A DNA stretch of 64,000 nucleotides, taken from assembly GCF_004402485.1 (NCBI RefSeq), contig NZ_SOFG01000004.1, positions 62,001 to 126,000 on the forward strand. Reading direction: 5' to 3'. Below, one piece after another: positions 46,090-55,885 of this stretch. The translations under genes were made by a program, and so were the position numbers. The DNA comes from Cryobacterium algoricola. Lineage in GTDB: Bacteria; Actinomycetota; Actinomycetes; Actinomycetales; Microbacteriaceae. The notes under the pieces were generated by a model. That model saw nothing but the letters and a program-made list of their open reading frames with translations. It ran no database searches and was not told the origin of the DNA. Position 1 is the stretch's first letter. Each line of letters begins with the position of its first letter.

Positions 46090-47526
46090 ATGACCGTTAC
46101 TCGAGATACTGCACCCGAAGCCGCGAACGCGGACGCCCCTGTGCGCGCCGCAGTCGAGGCCGCCCTCCCCGCGACCATCGCAGACCTGTGCGCCCTCGTG
46201 CGCATCCCGTCCGTGTCCTGGGACGCGTTCGATCCGGCCAGGGTGGCGGAAAGCGCTGAGGCCGTCGCCGCCCTCGTGCGGGGTCTCGACGTCTTCGACG
46301 AGGTCGTCGTGACCCGCTCGGGAATCCCCGGCACCGCGGAACTGGGCCAGCCTGCCGTCCTCGCGCACCGGCCGGCCCGCAACGGCCGCCCGACCGTGCT
46401 GCTGTATGCGCACCACGACGTGCAGCCCCCCGGCCAGGACATCGACTGGGAATCCACCCCGTTCGAGCCGACCGTTCGCGGAGACCGCCTCTACGGCAGA
46501 GGCGCGGCGGACGACAAGGCCGGCGTGATGGCACACGTCGCATCGATCCGGGCACTGGCCGAGACGGCCGGTCCCGACTTCGACCTCGGAATCGCCGTGT
46601 TCATCGAGGGCGAAGAGGAATTCGGCAGTCGTTCGTTCGCAGCCTTCCTCGAAGACAACCGCGAGTCGCTTCGTGCCGACGTCATCGTCGTCGCCGACTC
46701 GAACAACTGGGATGTGGACACCCCCGCCCTCACGGTCGCCCTGCGCGGCAACGTGACGTTCCGCCTGACCGTGCGCACCCTCGACCACGCGTCCCACTCC
46801 GGCATGTACGGGGGAGCGGTGCCGGACGCCATGATGGCGACCGTGCGGCTCCTCGCGAGCCTCTACGCCGAAGACGGCTCCGTTGCGGTCGACGGTCTCA
46901 CGAGCAGGGACGTCCCTGCTCCCGAATACACCGAGGAACAGCTGCGCCTGGAGACCGGTCTCCTCGACGGTGCGACGCCCATCGGCCACGGTCCGCTGCT
47001 CAGCCGGCTCTGGTCCCAGCCCGCCATCACCATCACGGGCATCGACGCCCCGAGCGTTGCGAACGCCTCGAACACGCTGTCGCCGGTCGTGAGCGTGCGG
47101 TTGAGTACCCGGATCGCTCCCGGCCAGCCCGCCGCGGAGGCGTTCCAGGCCCTCGAGGCGCACCTGCGCGCCCACGTCCCCTACGGGGCGAGCATCGAGA
47201 TCGACGACGTCGACACCGGAGAGGCGTTCCTCGTCGACGACAGCGGCTGGGCGGTACCGCTCGCGCTCGGGGCGATGACGGATGCCTGGGGCAAGCCCCC
47301 GGTCAACGTCGGCATCGGCGGCTCCATCCCGTTCATCTCGGATCTCGTCCGGGTGTTCCCGGAGGCCCAGATCCTCGTCACCGGGGTCGAAGATCCGGAC
47401 TCCCGCGCGCACAGCCCCAACGAGTCCCTGCACCTGGGCGTGTTCAAACGGGCGGTCCTCGCCGAGGCCTTCCTGCTCGACCGGCTCAACCGCCGCACCG
47501 GCACTCCGGCCGCTCCCGCGCGGTGA
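46090..47526 (+). CDS. M20-family metallopeptidase (dipeptidase)
   Basis: 478 residues. Metal ligands appear in YAHHDVQPPG (first His and Asp), GRGAADDKAG (bridging Asp), EGEEEFGS (catalytic Glu and metal Glu) and the C-terminal SRAHSPNESL. The dimerisation lid lies between. Most such proteins hydrolyse dipeptides or N-acyl amino acids; the exact substrate is open. TAAGAT lies 6 nt before the ATG with no ribosome site (leaderless). Divergent from the DUF3043 gene. Confidence 0.92.
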   Translation: MTVTRDTAPEAANADAPVRAAVEAALPATIADLCALVRIPSVSWDAFDPARVAESAEAVAALVRGLDVFDEVVVTRSGIPGTAELGQPAVLAHRPARNGRPTVLLYAHHDVQPPGQDIDWESTPFEPTVRGDRLYGRGAADDKAGVMAHVASIRALAETAGPDFDLGIAVFIEGEEEFGSRSFAAFLEDNRESLRADVIVVADSNNWDVDTPALTVALRGNVTFRLTVRTLDHASHSGMYGGAVPDAMMATVRLLASLYAEDGSVAVDGLTSRDVPAPEYTEEQLRLETGLLDGATPIGHGPLLSRLWSQPAITITGIDAPSVANASNTLSPVVSVRLSTRIAPGQPAAEAFQALEAHLRAHVPYGASIEIDDVDTGEAFLVDDSGWAVPLALGAMTDAWGKPPVNVGIGGSIPFISDLVRVFPEAQILVTGVEDPDSRAHSPNESLHLGVFKRAVLAEAFLLDRLNRRTGTPAAPAR

Positions 47527-47532
47527 GAGCAT

Positions 47533-47563
47533 CCGCCTGGGTCAGCACCCGCCTGGGTCAGCA
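47533..47563 (+). repeat. Two 15-bp direct repeats downstream of the dipeptidase gene
   Basis: CCGCCTGGGTCAGCA occurs at 47533-47547 and again at 47549-47563, a 16-bp period. Small tandem duplication; no function seen. Confidence 0.7.
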
Positions 47564-47647
47564 TCCGCGAGGCGGGAATTACTGCGGCGGACTCACCGTT
47601 GCTGCAGGTAGAATCTGTCAGAATTCGAGCACAGCGCAAGGAGCGTC

Positions 47648-48004
47648 ATGACCGACACCATCACAACCAGCACCGCCGCCCACGGAGTGGGCCTGAGCGA
47701 GGCCGCAGCACTGAAGGTACGAAGCCTGCTCGCCCAGGAAGGCCGCGAGGACCTGCGCCTCCGCGTCGCCGTCCAGCCCGGCGGCTGCTCCGGCCTCATC
47801 TACCAGCTCTACTTCGACGAGCGCGTGCTCGACGGTGACGCTCTCGTCGATTTCGACGGGGTCGAGGTCGTCGTCGACAAGATGAGCGTTCCGTACCTGG
47901 ACGGGGCCTCCATCGACTTCGAGGACACCATCCAGAAGCAGGGCTTCACCATCGACAACCCCAATGCCGGCGGCAGTTGCGCCTGCGGGGATTCGTTCAG
48001 CTAG
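47648..48004 (+). CDS. erpA: Iron-sulfur cluster insertion protein, ErpA type
   Basis: An A-type carrier that hands [Fe-S] clusters to apoproteins. It has 118 residues with the three ligand cysteines in place: C47 in GGCSG, and C111 and C113 in SCACGDSF at the C-terminus. AAGGAG lies before the ATG. The position just upstream of the cytochrome oxidase and near the Rieske gene is a conserved actinobacterial arrangement. Confidence 0.95.
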   Translation: MTDTITTSTAAHGVGLSEAAALKVRSLLAQEGREDLRLRVAVQPGGCSGLIYQLYFDERVLDGDALVDFDGVEVVVDKMSVPYLDGASIDFEDTIQKQGFTIDNPNAGGSCACGDSFS

Positions 48005-48167
48005 GGAATCACGGACGGTGCCGGGCGAGCCGCCTGGCACCTCGGGGTGTATTCGTTACCGGATCAGCGCCTGCGCTGCACCCCGGAGCCCATCCCGAGC
48101 AGTAGGCTGTCATTCACACAGAGGCACTTCCGATGAAGTGATGTCGAGACTCCCCGAAAGGTTACTG

Positions 48168-49055
48168 GTGCGCAAAAACCACCGTCTCCGATGGGCTGCA
48201 ATTCCGATCGCAGCGTCGTTGGTCATTGTTCTAGCGGGGTGCACCCAAGCCCAGCTCCACGGCTTCCTGCCCGGCTTCGTCGAGGGCGAACCGGCGGTGA
48301 CGAACCAGACCGACCGTGTCGCCGGACTCTGGACGACATCCTGGATCGTGCTCCTGATCGTCGGGCTGATCACCTGGGGCCTCACGATCTGGGCCGTGGT
48401 CGTCTACCGGCGCCGCAAGGGCCAGACCGGACTCCCGGTCCAGCTGCGGTACAACATGCCGATCGAGATCTTCTACACGATCGTTCCGCTCATCCTCGTC
48501 ATCGGCTTCTTCGCGTTCACCGCGCGGGACCAGGCGGCCATCGAGGCTCGCTTCGACTCGCCGGACGTCAAGATCGAGGTCATCGGCAAGCAGTGGGCCT
48601 GGGACTTCAACTACGTCAACGAAGACGTCTACTCCGCCGGGATCCAGGGCCAGCCGAACCTCGACGGCCCCAAGGGCTCCCTCGTCGAATCCGAGCTGCC
48701 CACGCTCGTCCTCCCGGTGGGCAAGAAGGTCGAACTCGCGCTCGAGTCCCGCGACGTCATCCACTCCTTCTGGGTCATCGACTTCCTCTACAAGAAGGAC
48801 ATGATCCCGGGCAAGACCAACTACATGTCGGTCATCCCCGAGCGGATCGGCACGTATTCCGGCAAGTGCGCCGAGCTGTGCGGTGAATACCACTCGCTCA
48901 TGCTCTTCAACGTCAAGGTCGTGTCCGAGGCCGACTACGAGGCGTACACGGCCTCGCTCAAGGCTGCCGGGAACACCGGCCAGCTCGACAACGGGTACAA
49001 CCGCAACCAGAATCTTCCGGGCACATCCGCCCCGGCGGTAGAGGAAGGCAAGTAG
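48168..49055 (+). CDS. ctaC: Cytochrome c oxidase subunit II
   Basis: 295 residues, a lipoprotein: the signal peptide ends in VLAGC with lipid-modified Cys25. Two membrane helices (SWIVLLIVGLITWGLTIWAVVVY and IEIFYTIVPLILVIGFFAF) are followed by the CuA domain with ligands C234, C238, H242 and M245 in CAELCGEYHSLM. The aromatic electron-entry patch QWAWDFNY is present. GTG 48168 is chosen since GAAAGG lies six bases before it; ATG 48141 would add nine residues. First of ctaC-ctaD-ctaF. Confidence 0.94.
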   Translation: MRKNHRLRWAAIPIAASLVIVLAGCTQAQLHGFLPGFVEGEPAVTNQTDRVAGLWTTSWIVLLIVGLITWGLTIWAVVVYRRRKGQTGLPVQLRYNMPIEIFYTIVPLILVIGFFAFTARDQAAIEARFDSPDVKIEVIGKQWAWDFNYVNEDVYSAGIQGQPNLDGPKGSLVESELPTLVLPVGKKVELALESRDVIHSFWVIDFLYKKDMIPGKTNYMSVIPERIGTYSGKCAELCGEYHSLMLFNVKVVSEADYEAYTASLKAAGNTGQLDNGYNRNQNLPGTSAPAVEEGK

Positions 49056-49058
49056 GCC

Positions 49059-50801
49059 ATGACCACAACCGCACCCGCAGCAGCTGCGACGCCGGCCGCC
49101 CCGACCGCTAACCGTCGTCCCACGGGCGTCGAGCGCAAGGGCAACGTCCTTGTTCGCTGGATCACCTCCACCGACCACAAGGTGATCGGGTACATGTACC
49201 TCATCACGTCGTTCGTCTACTTCTGCCTCGCCGGCGTGATGGCGCTCGTCATCCGCGCACAGCTCTTCGAGCCCGGACTCGAAGTCGTGCAGACCAAGGA
49301 GCAGTACAACCAGCTCTTCACGATGCACGGCACGATCATGCTGCTGATGTTCGCGACGCCGCTGTTCTTCGGCTTCGCGAACTCGCTGATGCCGCTTCAG
49401 ATCGGTGCCCCCGACGTTGCCTTCCCCCGCCTCAACGCCTTCTCGTTCTGGGCATTCTTCTTCGGCAGCCTCATCGCCGTCGGCGGGTTCCTGACCCCGC
49501 AGGGAGCAGCATCCTTCGGCTGGTTCGCCTACCAACCGCTCGCGAGCACGACGTTCTCGCCCGGCGTCGGCGGAAACCTGTGGATGGTCGGCCTGGGACT
49601 GTCCGGGTTCGGCACCATCCTCGGCGCGGTCAACTTCATCACGACGATCATCACCATGCGCGCCCCGGGCATGACCATGTTCCGGATGCCGATCTTCACC
49701 TGGAACACGCTCGTCACGTCGCTGCTGGTCCTGATGGCGTTCCCCGTGCTCGCCGCAGCACTGCTCGCAGCGGCCTCCGACCGCATCTTCCTCTCGCATA
49801 TCTACGACCCGGCCAACGGCGGTGCCATCCTCTGGCAGCACCTGTTCTGGTTCTTCGGCCACCCCGAGGTGTACATCATCGCGCTGCCGTTCTTCGGCAT
49901 CGTCTCCGAGGTGTTCCCGGTCTTCAGTCGTAAGCCGATCTTCGGCTACAAGACGCTCATCTACGCGACCATCTCGATCGCCGCCCTGTCGGTCGCTGTC
50001 TGGGCACACCACATGTATGTGACCGGTTCGGTGCTGCTGCCGTTCTTCTCGCTCATGACGATGCTCATCGCCGTTCCGACGGGTGTGAAGATCTTCAACT
50101 GGATCGGCACGATGTGGCGAGGGTCGCTGACCTTCGAAACACCGATGCTGTGGGCGCTCGGCTTCCTCGTGACGTTCACCTTCGGCGGGCTCACCGGAGT
50201 CATCCTGGCCTCGCCGCCGCTCGACTTCCACGTCTCGGACACCTACTTCGTCGTGGCGCACTTCCACTACGTCATCTTCGGCACCGTCGTGTTCGCCATG
50301 TTCAGCGGCTTCTACTTCTGGTGGCCGAAGTGGACGGGCAAGATGCTCAACGAGAGCCTCGGCAAGTGGCACTTCTGGATCCTGTTCATCGGCTTCCACA
50401 CGACCTTCCTCGTGCAGCACTGGCTCGGTGTCGTCGGTATGCCGCGCCGCTACGCCTCGTACTCTCCGGAGGACGGCTTCACCTGGATGAACCAGCTGTC
50501 GACGATCGGCTCGATGATCCTCGCCGTCTCGATGATCCCGTTCTTCCTGAACGTCTACATCACGGCCCGCAAGGCGCCGAGGGTGACCGTCAACGACCCG
50601 TGGGGCTTCGGCGCATCGCTCGAGTGGGCCACGTCGTGCCCGCCGCCCAGGCACAACTTCACGTCGATTCCGCGCATCCGCTCGGAGCGCCCTGCATTCG
50701 ACCTCAACCACCCCGAGGTCGCGATGCCGGTCGGAATCGGACCGGGCAAGGATGCGCCCGATGCACCCGTCTACGACGCCGGAACGAACGAGGTCAAATA
50801 A
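49059..50801 (+). CDS. ctaD: Cytochrome c oxidase subunit I
   Basis: 580 residues with twelve membrane helices. The haem a/a3 and CuB centre is recognised by [19 protein letters not shown] (haem a His), [15 protein letters not shown] (CuB His and the cross-linked Tyr) and [13 protein letters not shown] [19 protein letters not shown] and the HHMYVTG segment supply the other CuB histidines. This is the aa3-type proton-pumping enzyme of the bc1-aa3 supercomplex. AGAGGAAGGC lies just before the ATG. Confidence 0.97.
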   Translation: MTTTAPAAAATPAAPTANRRPTGVERKGNVLVRWITSTDHKVIGYMYLITSFVYFCLAGVMALVIRAQLFEPGLEVVQTKEQYNQLFTMHGTIMLLMFATPLFFGFANSLMPLQIGAPDVAFPRLNAFSFWAFFFGSLIAVGGFLTPQGAASFGWFAYQPLASTTFSPGVGGNLWMVGLGLSGFGTILGAVNFITTIITMRAPGMTMFRMPIFTWNTLVTSLLVLMAFPVLAAALLAAASDRIFLSHIYDPANGGAILWQHLFWFFGHPEVYIIALPFFGIVSEVFPVFSRKPIFGYKTLIYATISIAALSVAVWAHHMYVTGSVLLPFFSLMTMLIAVPTGVKIFNWIGTMWRGSLTFETPMLWALGFLVTFTFGGLTGVILASPPLDFHVSDTYFVVAHFHYVIFGTVVFAMFSGFYFWWPKWTGKMLNESLGKWHFWILFIGFHTTFLVQHWLGVVGMPRRYASYSPEDGFTWMNQLSTIGSMILAVSMIPFFLNVYITARKAPRVTVNDPWGFGASLEWATSCPPPRHNFTSIPRIRSERPAFDLNHPEVAMPVGIGPGKDAPDAPVYDAGTNEVK

Positions 50802-51224
50802 ATGAGGGCAAACACCAACCTGCTCTGGCTGCTCGCGGGCTTCTTCGCCCTTGTGACGGTCGCGTACATCATCTGGGGCCTCGTCGACCCGCACCAGCAC
50901 AGCATCGAATGGGCGGGCACCTTCGCCCTGGCGCTGAGCTCGGTGTTCGTGAGCTTCGTCGCGTTCTACCTCTCCCGGGTGCACGGCGCCCAGGGCGGGG
51001 AGCTGCCGGAAGACCGCCTCGACGCCAACGTCGACGACGGCGACCCGGAGGTCGGCTTCTTCAGCCCGTGGAGCTGGTGGCCCATCCTCCTCGCTGCGAG
51101 TGCGGCGTTGCTGTTCCTCGGCCTCGCGGTCGGTTTCTGGATCTCGATCATCGCTGTCGGTGTCGGTGTGATCTGCCTCATCGGCTGGGTATACGAGTAC
51201 TACCGCGGTAACTTCGCGCGCTAG
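50802..51224 (+). CDS. ctaF: Cytochrome c oxidase subunit 4, actinobacterial type
   Basis: 140 residues with four hydrophobic segments, in the order LLWLLAGFFALVTVAYIIWGL, FALALSSVFVSFVAFYL, and a C-terminal pair around ILLAASAALLFLGLAVGFW. Contains the family motif GFFSPWSWWP. The ATG follows the ctaD stop codon without a gap (TAAATG), so translation is coupled. It ends before a long hairpin. Confidence 0.93.
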   Translation: MRANTNLLWLLAGFFALVTVAYIIWGLVDPHQHSIEWAGTFALALSSVFVSFVAFYLSRVHGAQGGELPEDRLDANVDDGDPEVGFFSPWSWWPILLAASAALLFLGLAVGFWISIIAVGVGVICLIGWVYEYYRGNFAR

Positions 51225-51235
51225 TCATCCTGGTT

Positions 51236-51296
51236 CGCGAAAGCGGGTGAATCGTCGGTCTCAGTTCCTGAGAACGACGATTCACGCGCTTTCGCG
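51236..51296. terminator. 61-bp near-perfect palindrome after ctaF
   Basis: Outer arms of 22 nt (51236-51257 and 51275-51296) differ by one base. Inside, CTCAG and CTGAG pair around TTC, so the element forms one hairpin of about 27 pairs. It starts with CGCGAAAGCG and ends with CGCTTTCGCG, and its right end touches the stop codon of the converging gene. Probably a bidirectional terminator, but longer than the other terminators here. Confidence 0.7.
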
Positions 51297-52214
51297 TTAA
51301 CGGGGGAGAAGGGGGACTGGGCGGCGGCGGAAGCCGAGGACGTCGAAGGAGAACGTGACGGGACGGGTCTCCGGCCAGCGGTCCGCGATCGTCTCCGTGC
51401 CCGTGTGGTGTGCCGACGGGCCCATGCCGATCACAGCGGCCACGTCGCCCGCTCCGAGCCGGTGACGGCCGGAGACCCCGATCAGGGTCTCGAGGGCGAA
51501 CCAGGGCTCCAGGGCCACGCGCAGGTCTTCGGCCTTGTTCGGTGGGATGTCGAGGGTCAGTCCCGCATCCCGCAGCTCACGCAGATGGTCGTCGTGGGGC
51601 ACGACGACCGCGAGGAGACCGTCGTCGCGGAGCACGCGATGGAACTCCGCGGGATTTCGGGGAGCGAAGACGTTCAGGAGAACATCGGCGACGCCGGTCC
51701 GGACCGGAAGGTCGGCCCAGACGTCGGCGACGAGCCCGTCCACCTGCGCCACCTGCGCGACCTGCACCGCCTGTGCCGGCTCGGGGAGGCTGACGTCTGC
51801 GACGGCAGCGTGTCCCTGTCGCGAGCCGGCCACGGTGCGGGCGACGGCGACGGGGGAGAGATCCATGCCCAGAGCCGCGGCCTCGGGGCACGCGTCGGTC
51901 ACGCCGCGGAGGTAGTAGCCCGTGCCGCAACCGATATCGAGGACCCGGGTCGGGTCCTCCGCCGCGACGAGCGTGGTGAGGGCCGTGCGGAGGTCGTCGT
52001 ACCAGCCTGCTTCGAGGAAGGCCGTGCGCGCGTCGAGCATCGCGGCGTTGTCACCGACCACATGGCTGCGCCCGCCTAGGAGCGACACGTAGCCGCGCCG
52101 GTTGGCGTCGAACGAGTGCCCCGCAGTGCAGCGCAGCACGAGGCCGCCTGCCGGCGTGAGCGGGGAGAAACAGTTCGGGCACCGAAGCCACTCCGACAGG
52201 GTCTGGAGGGACAT
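51297..52214 (-). CDS. rlmA: rRNA (guanine-N1)-methyltransferase, RlmA type
   Basis: 305 residues. An N-terminal zinc-binding module (LRCPNCFSPL ... LRCTAGHSFD) is followed by a Rossmann SAM-binding domain with VLDIGCGTGYYLRG and the NVFAPRNPAEFHRVL segment. This is the layout of RlmA enzymes that methylate G745 or G748 of 23S rRNA. A short AQAVQVAQVAQV repeat in the middle is unusual. No good ribosome site is visible at the ATG. Confidence 0.88.
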   Translation of the reverse strand: MSLQTLSEWLRCPNCFSPLTPAGGLVLRCTAGHSFDANRRGYVSLLGGRSHVVGDNAAMLDARTAFLEAGWYDDLRTALTTLVAAEDPTRVLDIGCGTGYYLRGVTDACPEAAALGMDLSPVAVARTVAGSRQGHAAVADVSLPEPAQAVQVAQVAQVDGLVADVWADLPVRTGVADVLLNVFAPRNPAEFHRVLRDDGLLAVVVPHDDHLRELRDAGLTLDIPPNKAEDLRVALEPWFALETLIGVSGRHRLGAGDVAAVIGMGPSAHHTGTETIADRWPETRPVTFSFDVLGFRRRPVPLLPR

Positions 52215-52266
52215 CGATGCCCGATCTGTTCATGTTGTGTTGTGGTGGGGGTGGAACGACCGCTGG

Positions 52267-53889
52267 TTAGTGGTGGTCCCCGTGGCTCTGCTCGAGCTCC
52301 GTCGTCGTGACCGGTACGATCCGGTCCTCGAAGAACCAGCGGGAGAGTCCGCCGCGCAGGCGCTGTCCCGTCGTGATCTTGCCCTGGTCGTTCGGGCGGA
52401 TCATCAGCGGCTTGTAGTCCGAGTAGCTCACGAGCTTCCAGCGCTCGTACTCGTCGACGGGCTGGTGCACCTCGATGTACTCACCACCGGGCAGACGCAC
52501 GATCCGGCCGGATTCGTAGCCGTGCAGGACGATCTCGCGATCCTTCTTCTGGAGCGCGAGGCAGACCCGCTTGGCGACGAAGAACGCGATGAACGGTCCG
52601 ACGATCGTGGCGAACTGGCAGGCGTGGATGACACCCTCCATCGTCACGTGGAAGTGCGTGGCGATGATGTCCGAGGAAGCGGTCGACCACAGCGCGGCGT
52701 AGAACGTCACGCCGGCGGCGCCGATTGCCGTGCGCGTCGGGGCGTTGCGCGGGCGGTCGAGGATGTGGTGCTCGCGCTTATCGCCGGTCACCCAGGCCTC
52801 GATGAAGGGATAGATCAGCACGACGAGGATGAAGAGTCCGAGGCTGACCAGAGGAATCAGGATGTTGAACGACCAGGTGCGGTCGAGCCAAACGAACTCG
52901 AGCCCCGGCGGAATCAGGCGCAGCGCCCCGTCGGCAAAACCGATGTACCAGTCCGGCTGGGTACCGGCAGACACCGGAGAAGGATCGTACGGGCCGTAGT
53001 TCCAGATCGGGTTGATCGTGAACAACGACGCCATCAGCATCACGACACCGAAGACGATGAAGAAGAATCCGCCGGCCTTGGCGGCGTACACCGGGAGGAC
53101 CGGGTAGCCGACGACGTTCTTGTTCGTGCGCCCGGCGCCGGGGTACTGGGTGTGCTTGTGCACGACGACGAAGAGCAGGTGCATCGCGATCAGGGCGATG
53201 ATGATCGCGGGCAGCAACAGGATGTGGAGCGAGTACAGCCGCCCCACGATCGCCTCACCGGGGAACTCGCCGCCGAAGAGCAGGAAAGAGATCCAGGTGC
53301 CGATCAGCGGGATGCCCTTGACCATTCCATCGATGATGCGCAGGCCGTTGCCGGACAGCAGGTCATCGGGGAGCGAGTACCCGGTGAAGCCCTCGGCCAT
53401 CGCGAGGATGAAGAGGATGAAGCCGATGACCCAGTTCAGTTCGCGGGGCTTGCGGAATGCACCCGTGAAGTAGATCCGCAGCATGTGCAGGCCGATGGAC
53501 GCCACGAACAGCAGGGCCGCCCAGTGGTGTACCTGGCGCATCAGGAGTCCGCCACGGATGTCAAAGGAGATGTTGAGCGACGAGGACATCGCCGCCGACA
53601 TCTCGACGCCCTTGAGCGGCACGTAGGAGCCCTCGTAGTGGACGGGTGCCATCGAGGCGCTGAAGAAGAACGTCAGGAACGTTCCGGACAGCAGGATGAT
53701 GACAAAGCTGTACAGGGCAACCTCACCGAGGAGGAAGGACCAGTGATCGGGGAAGATCTTCCGGCCGAGTTCCTTCACCGCGGTGGAGATGCTCGTGCGC
53801 TCGTCGATATAGTTCGCCGCTGCGCCCGTGAAGCCGCCGCTGGTCTTCGTCGTCTCGACCACGCCTGTGGTCGTTTTCGTGATACTCAA
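52267..53889 (-). CDS. qcrB: Cytochrome bc1 complex, cytochrome b subunit
   Basis: 540 residues with the eight core helices and a long C-terminal cytoplasmic tail typical of actinobacteria. Haem b ligands lie in RQVHHWAALLFVASIGLHMLR and in LYSLHILLLPAIIIALIAMHLL. The quinol site motif PDWY appears as QPDWYIGF. Oxidises menaquinol. Its start overlaps the qcrA stop by 4 bp. Last gene of qcrC-qcrA-qcrB in transcription order. Confidence 0.96.
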   Translation of the reverse strand: MSITKTTTGVVETTKTSGGFTGAAANYIDERTSISTAVKELGRKIFPDHWSFLLGEVALYSFVIILLSGTFLTFFFSASMAPVHYEGSYVPLKGVEMSAAMSSSLNISFDIRGGLLMRQVHHWAALLFVASIGLHMLRIYFTGAFRKPRELNWVIGFILFILAMAEGFTGYSLPDDLLSGNGLRIIDGMVKGIPLIGTWISFLLFGGEFPGEAIVGRLYSLHILLLPAIIIALIAMHLLFVVVHKHTQYPGAGRTNKNVVGYPVLPVYAAKAGGFFFIVFGVVMLMASLFTINPIWNYGPYDPSPVSAGTQPDWYIGFADGALRLIPPGLEFVWLDRTWSFNILIPLVSLGLFILVVLIYPFIEAWVTGDKREHHILDRPRNAPTRTAIGAAGVTFYAALWSTASSDIIATHFHVTMEGVIHACQFATIVGPFIAFFVAKRVCLALQKKDREIVLHGYESGRIVRLPGGEYIEVHQPVDEYERWKLVSYSDYKPLMIRPNDQGKITTGQRLRGGLSRWFFEDRIVPVTTTELEQSHGDHH

Positions 53890-54956
53890 TGCCGCTCCCA
53901 GAAACTCGGTCCGACGGGTTCAGTGAAATCGCTCTGCGCAATGAGGTAGCCCTCGGAGTCTACGGCGATGGGCAGCTGGGGGAGCGGCCGCTTGGCCGGC
54001 CCGAAGATGACCTCGCAGTGGTTCGACACGTCGAACTGTGACTGGTGGCACGGGCAGAGCAGATGGTGGGTCTGCTGTTCGTAGAGGGCGACAGGGCAGC
54101 CGACATGGGTGCAGATCTTGGAATATGCGACGATGCCGTCGTACGACCAGCCTGCACGCTCGGGGAGTTCGTTGAGGTCCTCGGGCTTGAGGCGCATCAG
54201 CAGCACGGCCGCCTTGGCCTTTTCTTCCAGGCGACCGCTCGGGAGGTCCTGGAGACCCTCCGGGATGACGTGGAACGCGGAGCCGAGAGTGACGTCGGAG
54301 GCCTTGATCGGGGTGCCGGTCGGGTCGATCGCCAGCCGGGTCCCCTTCGTCCACATCGTGTGCTCGAGCAGCGCGGACGGGTTCTCGTTCATCGGACCCA
54401 GGCCTCGGAAGAGAACGACCGCGGGAAGGGGGAAGGCGATGAGCGCGCCGATGAGGCTGTTGCGGATGAGGCTGCGGCGTCCGATCCCGGACTCCTCGTT
54501 GGCTTCGGCGAAGATCTCGACGGCCCTGGCCCTGGTCTCATCCGACCCGCGAACGGGGTGGCGGATGTCGATGCCTTCGTGGTCGCTCATCAGTGCCTTG
54601 CCCCAGTGCACGGCGCCGATGCCGATCGCCAGGAGCGCGAGTGCCAGGCCGAGGCCGATGAAGAGGTTGTTCAGCCGGACGGAACCCGGGTCGGTCTCCA
54701 CGATCGGGAACGCCATGTACGCGGCGATCGCGAAGACGCTGCCGACGATCGACAGGTAGAAGAGCGTGTAGACCGTGCGCTCGGCACGACGTTCGGCGCT
54801 CGGGTTCAGGTCCGTGACGCGGGGGCGGTGCGGCGGGAATCCGGGGTTGCCCACGGCGTCCCGCACCACGACGGCTGTGCCGGCGTTCGCGGGGTCGTGC
54901 CCGGTGCCGGAGTCAGCAGCGGTGAGGTCCTTCCCGCTGTTATCGTCCGTGGCCAT
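53886..54956 (-). CDS. qcrA: Cytochrome bc1 complex, Rieske iron-sulfur subunit
   Basis: 356 residues. Three N-terminal membrane helices (around 63-82, 97-117 and 165-183), an actinobacterial feature, come before the Rieske domain. Cluster ligands are C282, H284, C301 and H304, with the C287-C303 disulfide, in CTHVGC and CPCH. It shuttles electrons from menaquinol to the diheme QcrC. The 93-bp gap to qcrC holds no recognisable element. Confidence 0.96.
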   Translation of the reverse strand: MATDDNSGKDLTAADSGTGHDPANAGTAVVVRDAVGNPGFPPHRPRVTDLNPSAERRAERTVYTLFYLSIVGSVFAIAAYMAFPIVETDPGSVRLNNLFIGLGLALALLAIGIGAVHWGKALMSDHEGIDIRHPVRGSDETRARAVEIFAEANEESGIGRRSLIRNSLIGALIAFPLPAVVLFRGLGPMNENPSALLEHTMWTKGTRLAIDPTGTPIKASDVTLGSAFHVIPEGLQDLPSGRLEEKAKAAVLLMRLKPEDLNELPERAGWSYDGIVAYSKICTHVGCPVALYEQQTHHLLCPCHQSQFDVSNHCEVIFGPAKRPLPQLPIAVDSEGYLIAQSDFTEPVGPSFWERH

Positions 54957-55049
54957 TGTGCTCCTTCGTCTGCTGTGTGTCGTGCAGTTGTGTCATATGC
55001 AGTTGTGTCTGCTGCATTCTTCTGATTCCGCGCCCTCTTCGGATGCGGG

Positions 55050-55862
55050 TCAGTTCGATTTTGCGGTGATCCACACCGTGAGCCCGACGATCGCGCCGAG
55101 GCCGAAGATCCAGAGGAAGAGGCCCTCGGAAACCGGTCCGAGTGAGCCGAGTGCGTAGCCGCCCGGGGAGGGGTTGTTCTCCAGGTACTTGAGGTACGTG
55201 ATGATGTCGCGCTTGCTCTCCGGGGAGATGTTCATGTCGTTGAAGACCGGCATGCTCTGCGGTCCAGTGATCATGGCCTCGTAGATGTGCTGGGCCGAGA
55301 CACCGTCGAGAGCGGGTGCGAACTTACCCTGTGTGAGGGCTCCGCCGGCGCCGGCGACGTTATGGCACATCGCGCAGTTGATGCGGAACAGCTCGGCGCC
55401 GTTTGCCGAGTCGCCCTGCGCGTCGAGGTACCGGGCGTCGGGGACGGCGGGACCGGGGGCGAGGGAGGCGACGTAGGCGGCGAGGGAGGCAATCTGTTCC
55501 TCGGTGAACACGACGGCCTTCTTCTCGGCCTGCGGACCGTCCATCTGCATGGGCATCCGGCCGGTGCCGACCTGGAAGTCCACGGATGCCGCGCCGACGC
55601 CGATGAGGCTGGGTCCGGATCCGGTGCCGGCGGCGGCCAGTCCGTGGCAGGTTGCGCAGTTGCTGGCGAAGAGCTTCTTGCCTTCTCCGATGGTCTGCTG
55701 AGACGATGCATCCGTCTGGGCACTCGCGGTGCTCGTACTGAACAGCGCATACGCACCGCCGGTGAAGAGCAGTCCGATGGCGATCAGCGCGACACTGGCA
55801 AGTGGGCTGCGGCGGCCGGATTTGCGCGCGCGGGCCGGCTTGGGGGTGTTGGTCTTGGTCAT
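55050..55862 (-). CDS. qcrC: Cytochrome bc1 complex, diheme cytochrome c subunit
   Basis: 270 residues. An N-terminal membrane anchor (SVALIAIGLLFTGGAYALF), two cytochrome c domains with haem sites CATCH (69-73) and CAMCH (163-167), and a C-terminal helix (EGLFLWIFGLGAIVGLTVWI). The two haems replace a soluble cytochrome c, so electrons pass straight to CtaC in the supercomplex. Begins 23 bp after ctaE in the same direction. Confidence 0.96.
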   Translation of the reverse strand: MTKTNTPKPARARKSGRRSPLASVALIAIGLLFTGGAYALFSTSTASAQTDASSQQTIGEGKKLFASNCATCHGLAAAGTGSGPSLIGVGAASVDFQVGTGRMPMQMDGPQAEKKAVVFTEEQIASLAAYVASLAPGPAVPDARYLDAQGDSANGAELFRINCAMCHNVAGAGGALTQGKFAPALDGVSAQHIYEAMITGPQSMPVFNDMNISPESKRDIITYLKYLENNPSPGGYALGSLGPVSEGLFLWIFGLGAIVGLTVWITAKSN

Positions 55863-55885
55863 TCTGAGGTGTCCGCTCCGGATCT

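Noticed and set aside
48141-48167. ATG 48141 as ctaC start
   Set aside because: No ribosome site before it, whereas GTG 48168 has GAAAGG at six bases and gives a standard lipoprotein signal.
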